Part shown: piece after piece, positions 13,327 to 13,635 of the stretch | How positions within the stretch are numbered: the first letter of the stretch is position 1 | Layout: every line of letters starts with the position of its first letter | Assembly: GCA_013695855.1 (NCBI GenBank) | Contig: JACCZR010000273.1 | Location: 1-13,635, forward strand | Reading direction: 5' to 3' | DNA: 13,635 nt | Source of the DNA: Thermoleophilaceae bacterium | GTDB taxonomy: Bacteria; Actinomycetota; Thermoleophilia; Solirubrobacterales; Thermoleophilaceae | Made by a program: the position numbers and the translations under genes | Notes under the pieces: model-generated | What the model was told of the DNA's origin: nothing | Databases searched by the model: none | Seen by the model: the letters and a program-made list of their open reading frames with translations, nothing else

Positions 13327-13635
13327 CTAACTGCCTCCGCCTCCGCCGCCGTTTCCGCCGCCGCCTCCGCCGTCTCCACCACCGCCGTCGCTGCCCCCGC
13401 CGGCGTCCACGCCGGAGTCCACCGCGGAGTCGATCGAGTCCGCCACGGAGTCCAGGGCGCTGTCGATGGCATCGACCCCGGCGTCGATGCCGTCGATCCC
13501 GCCCTCGAGCGCCGAGTCGAACAGGTCCCCGACGGAGTCGAAGGGGTCGAACGCCGCGCCGTCGCTGAGGTAGACGAAGTCCATGTCGAGGTCGCCGCCG
13601 TGCCGGCGAGAGCGCCGTCGCAGCCGCGCCAGGAC
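13327..13635 (-). CDS. Acidic-helix, Gly-tailed protein of unknown function (probably 5'-truncated by window edge)
   Basis: The minus-strand frame is open from the right edge to a TAG at 13327-13329. An ATG at 13584 would give 85 aa, but there is no ribosome site before it. The 17 codons upstream are also open and read as a basic stretch (LARLRRRSRRHGG), so I treat the gene as continuing out of the window. From the ATG, residues 13-60 carry Asp (once Glu) every 3 or 4 positions, nearly each one preceded by Ile, Val, Leu or Phe. Residues 62-85 are a Gly-rich tail with a few Asp, Ser and Asn. A basic juxtamembrane region, an acidic amphipathic helix and a disordered tail would fit the C-terminus of a membrane or surface protein. 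I recognise no family. It converges on the TetR gene with a 10-bp gap. Confidence 0.55.
   Translation of the reverse strand, partial: VLARLRRRSRRHGGDLDMDFVYLSDGAAFDPFDSVGDLFDSALEGGIDGIDAGVDAIDSALDSVADSIDSAVDSGVDAGGGSDGGGGDGGGGGGNGGGGGGS

Noticed and set aside
1..13635. CRISPR arrays, tRNA or rRNA genes, insertion sequences, phage or toxin-antitoxin genes
   Set aside because: I looked for regular direct repeats, tRNA-like cloverleaf sequence, terminal inverted repeats and transposase motifs on both strands and saw none. The recurring GAGCTCGAG-type strings are codon bias for Glu-Leu-Glu in GC-rich genes.

Overview
This is a 13.6 kb stretch of very GC-rich DNA (about 70% G+C by eye) packed with genes. 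Codon choice, the gene families and several small lineage-type proteins suggest a high-GC actinobacterium, most likely of the Thermoleophilia/Solirubrobacterales type. That assignment is inference from overall resemblance, not from a marker gene. There is no rRNA, tRNA, insertion sequence, CRISPR array or phage gene that I can see; it reads as ordinary chromosome.

Layout, left to right. (1) The C-terminal transpeptidase part of a penicillin-binding protein enters from the left edge (+, to 1020). (2) Facing it is a minus-strand group of three small genes: an 80-aa two-knuckle zinc-ribbon protein, an SRPBCC (polyketide-cyclase-like) protein and a small predicted lipoprotein (2537 down to 1077). 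(3) Divergent from these is a 494-aa polytopic membrane protein resembling GT-C glycosyltransferases (2748-4232, +). (4) Convergent with it is gltB, a full-length 1539-aa glutamate synthase large subunit (8885 down to 4266, -), with its own probable promoter. No gltD lies next to it in the window. (5) Upstream of gltB on the same strand is a SNF2-family helicase with a HARP-like N-terminus, resembling SMARCAL1 (11190 down to 8965, -). (6) Divergent from the helicase is a compact alkane-oxidation operon: alkB (11318-12523), a 55-aa rubredoxin (12538-12705) and a TetR regulator (12708-13316). (7) At the right edge, convergent with the regulator, is the C-terminus of an acidic, glycine-tailed protein of unknown function.

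Functional logic. The clearest unit is alkB-rubredoxin-TetR. The membrane di-iron hydroxylase takes electrons from the rubredoxin and hydroxylates alkane ends, and the TetR protein probably senses a substrate or product and represses the operon. A rubredoxin reductase is not in the window. GltB belongs to ammonium assimilation, the PBP to cell-wall cross-linking and the helicase to fork or DNA repair; these look like unrelated neighbours.

I did not find a clearly new multi-gene system. The points most worth following are: the single, divergent rubredoxin paired with an AlkB whose substrate-gate position carries valine; the SMARCAL1-like helicase; the right-edge protein with acidic residues at strict alpha-helical spacing; and the unassigned zinc-ribbon/SRPBCC/lipoprotein trio.
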